Positions 13,342-13,438 of a stretch of 13,438 bases of DNA are shown in pieces; position 1 is the first letter of the stretch; each line of letters starts with the position of its first letter. The stretch is from an uncultured Limnohabitans sp. (GTDB lineage: Bacteria; Pseudomonadota; Gammaproteobacteria; Burkholderiales; Burkholderiaceae_C). The position numbers and the translations under genes are program-made. Below the pieces are notes generated by a model, which saw only the letters and a list, made by a program, of their open reading frames with translations, made no database searches and was not told where the DNA came from. The stretch is taken from positions 1 through 13,438 of the forward strand of contig CALEYZ010000195.1 of NCBI GenBank assembly GCA_937928195.1, written 5' to 3'.

Positions 13342-13438
13342 CCCGAGGCTTTGCCAAGTTAAACCCCATCTGGGGAATGATCTGGCCAAGATCGCACGCA
13401 GCAGTTGATTCCAAACCGCTTGCGCAAGTTATAAAACC

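Noticed and set aside
13377..13438. Possible partial gene starting ATG at 13377 and open to the window end
   Set aside because: About twenty codons only, GGGGA abuts the ATG with no spacing, and the product resembles nothing recognised.
1..13438. Mobile elements, CRISPR, tRNA/rRNA genes, toxin-antitoxin or defence systems
   Set aside because: None seen: no direct-repeat arrays, transposase or integrase motifs, or tRNA-like folds on either strand, and nearly all the DNA is accounted for by intact housekeeping genes.

Overview
The window looks like chromosomal DNA of a betaproteobacterium, most likely order Burkholderiales and probably family Comamonadaceae. This rests on two Bug/TctC-type periplasmic binding proteins in tandem, a short S21 protein of the betaproteobacterial type, a DarP/MogA pair divergent from PmbA, and moderately GC-rich coding sequence. 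The genus is not certain. There is no rRNA, tRNA, CRISPR array, insertion sequence, integrase, phage gene or plasmid gene. Nearly all of it is dense, intact housekeeping sequence.

Layout. (1) 2-469 (+): the 3' end of cysE (serine acetyltransferase), cut by the window edge. (2) 541-1832 (-): a two-gene unit, darP then mogA (50S assembly factor; molybdenum cofactor). (3) 1924-4226 (+): pmbA/tldE coupled through TGATG to an EamA-type membrane transporter. (4) 4223-5035 (-): rpsU followed by yqeY, with a strong terminator and further inverted repeats between them; the yqeY stop shares a TTAA with the convergent transporter gene. (5) 5197-8142 (-): ybiB, cobA and a BaiN/HI0933-type flavoprotein, consecutively overlapping and so probably translationally coupled. 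(6) 8216-10562 (+): tsaD (tRNA t6A synthesis), followed 19 bases later by a LivK-like periplasmic binding protein with a GTG start. (7) A near-perfect bidirectional terminator at 10582-10611. (8) 10636-12693 (-): two Bug-family binding proteins in tandem with no TctA/TctB membrane genes nearby. (9) 12824-13243 (-): hslR (Hsp15), then a 195-base gene-free tail with a consensus -10 element pointing out of the window.

How the genes relate. Several act on translation: rpsU, darP, hslR and tsaD directly, and yqeY by its link to amidotransferase-like domains. mogA (molybdopterin), cobA (siroheme/corrin branch) and cysE (cysteine) serve cofactor and sulfur metabolism. The three orphan binding proteins suggest uptake of organic acids or amino acids, with transport partners encoded elsewhere.

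No clearly new system is visible. The items most worth a second look are the overlapping ybiB-cobA-flavoprotein operon, the inverted-repeat array and long leader around rpsU, the orphan binding proteins, and the promoter-like tail at the right end.
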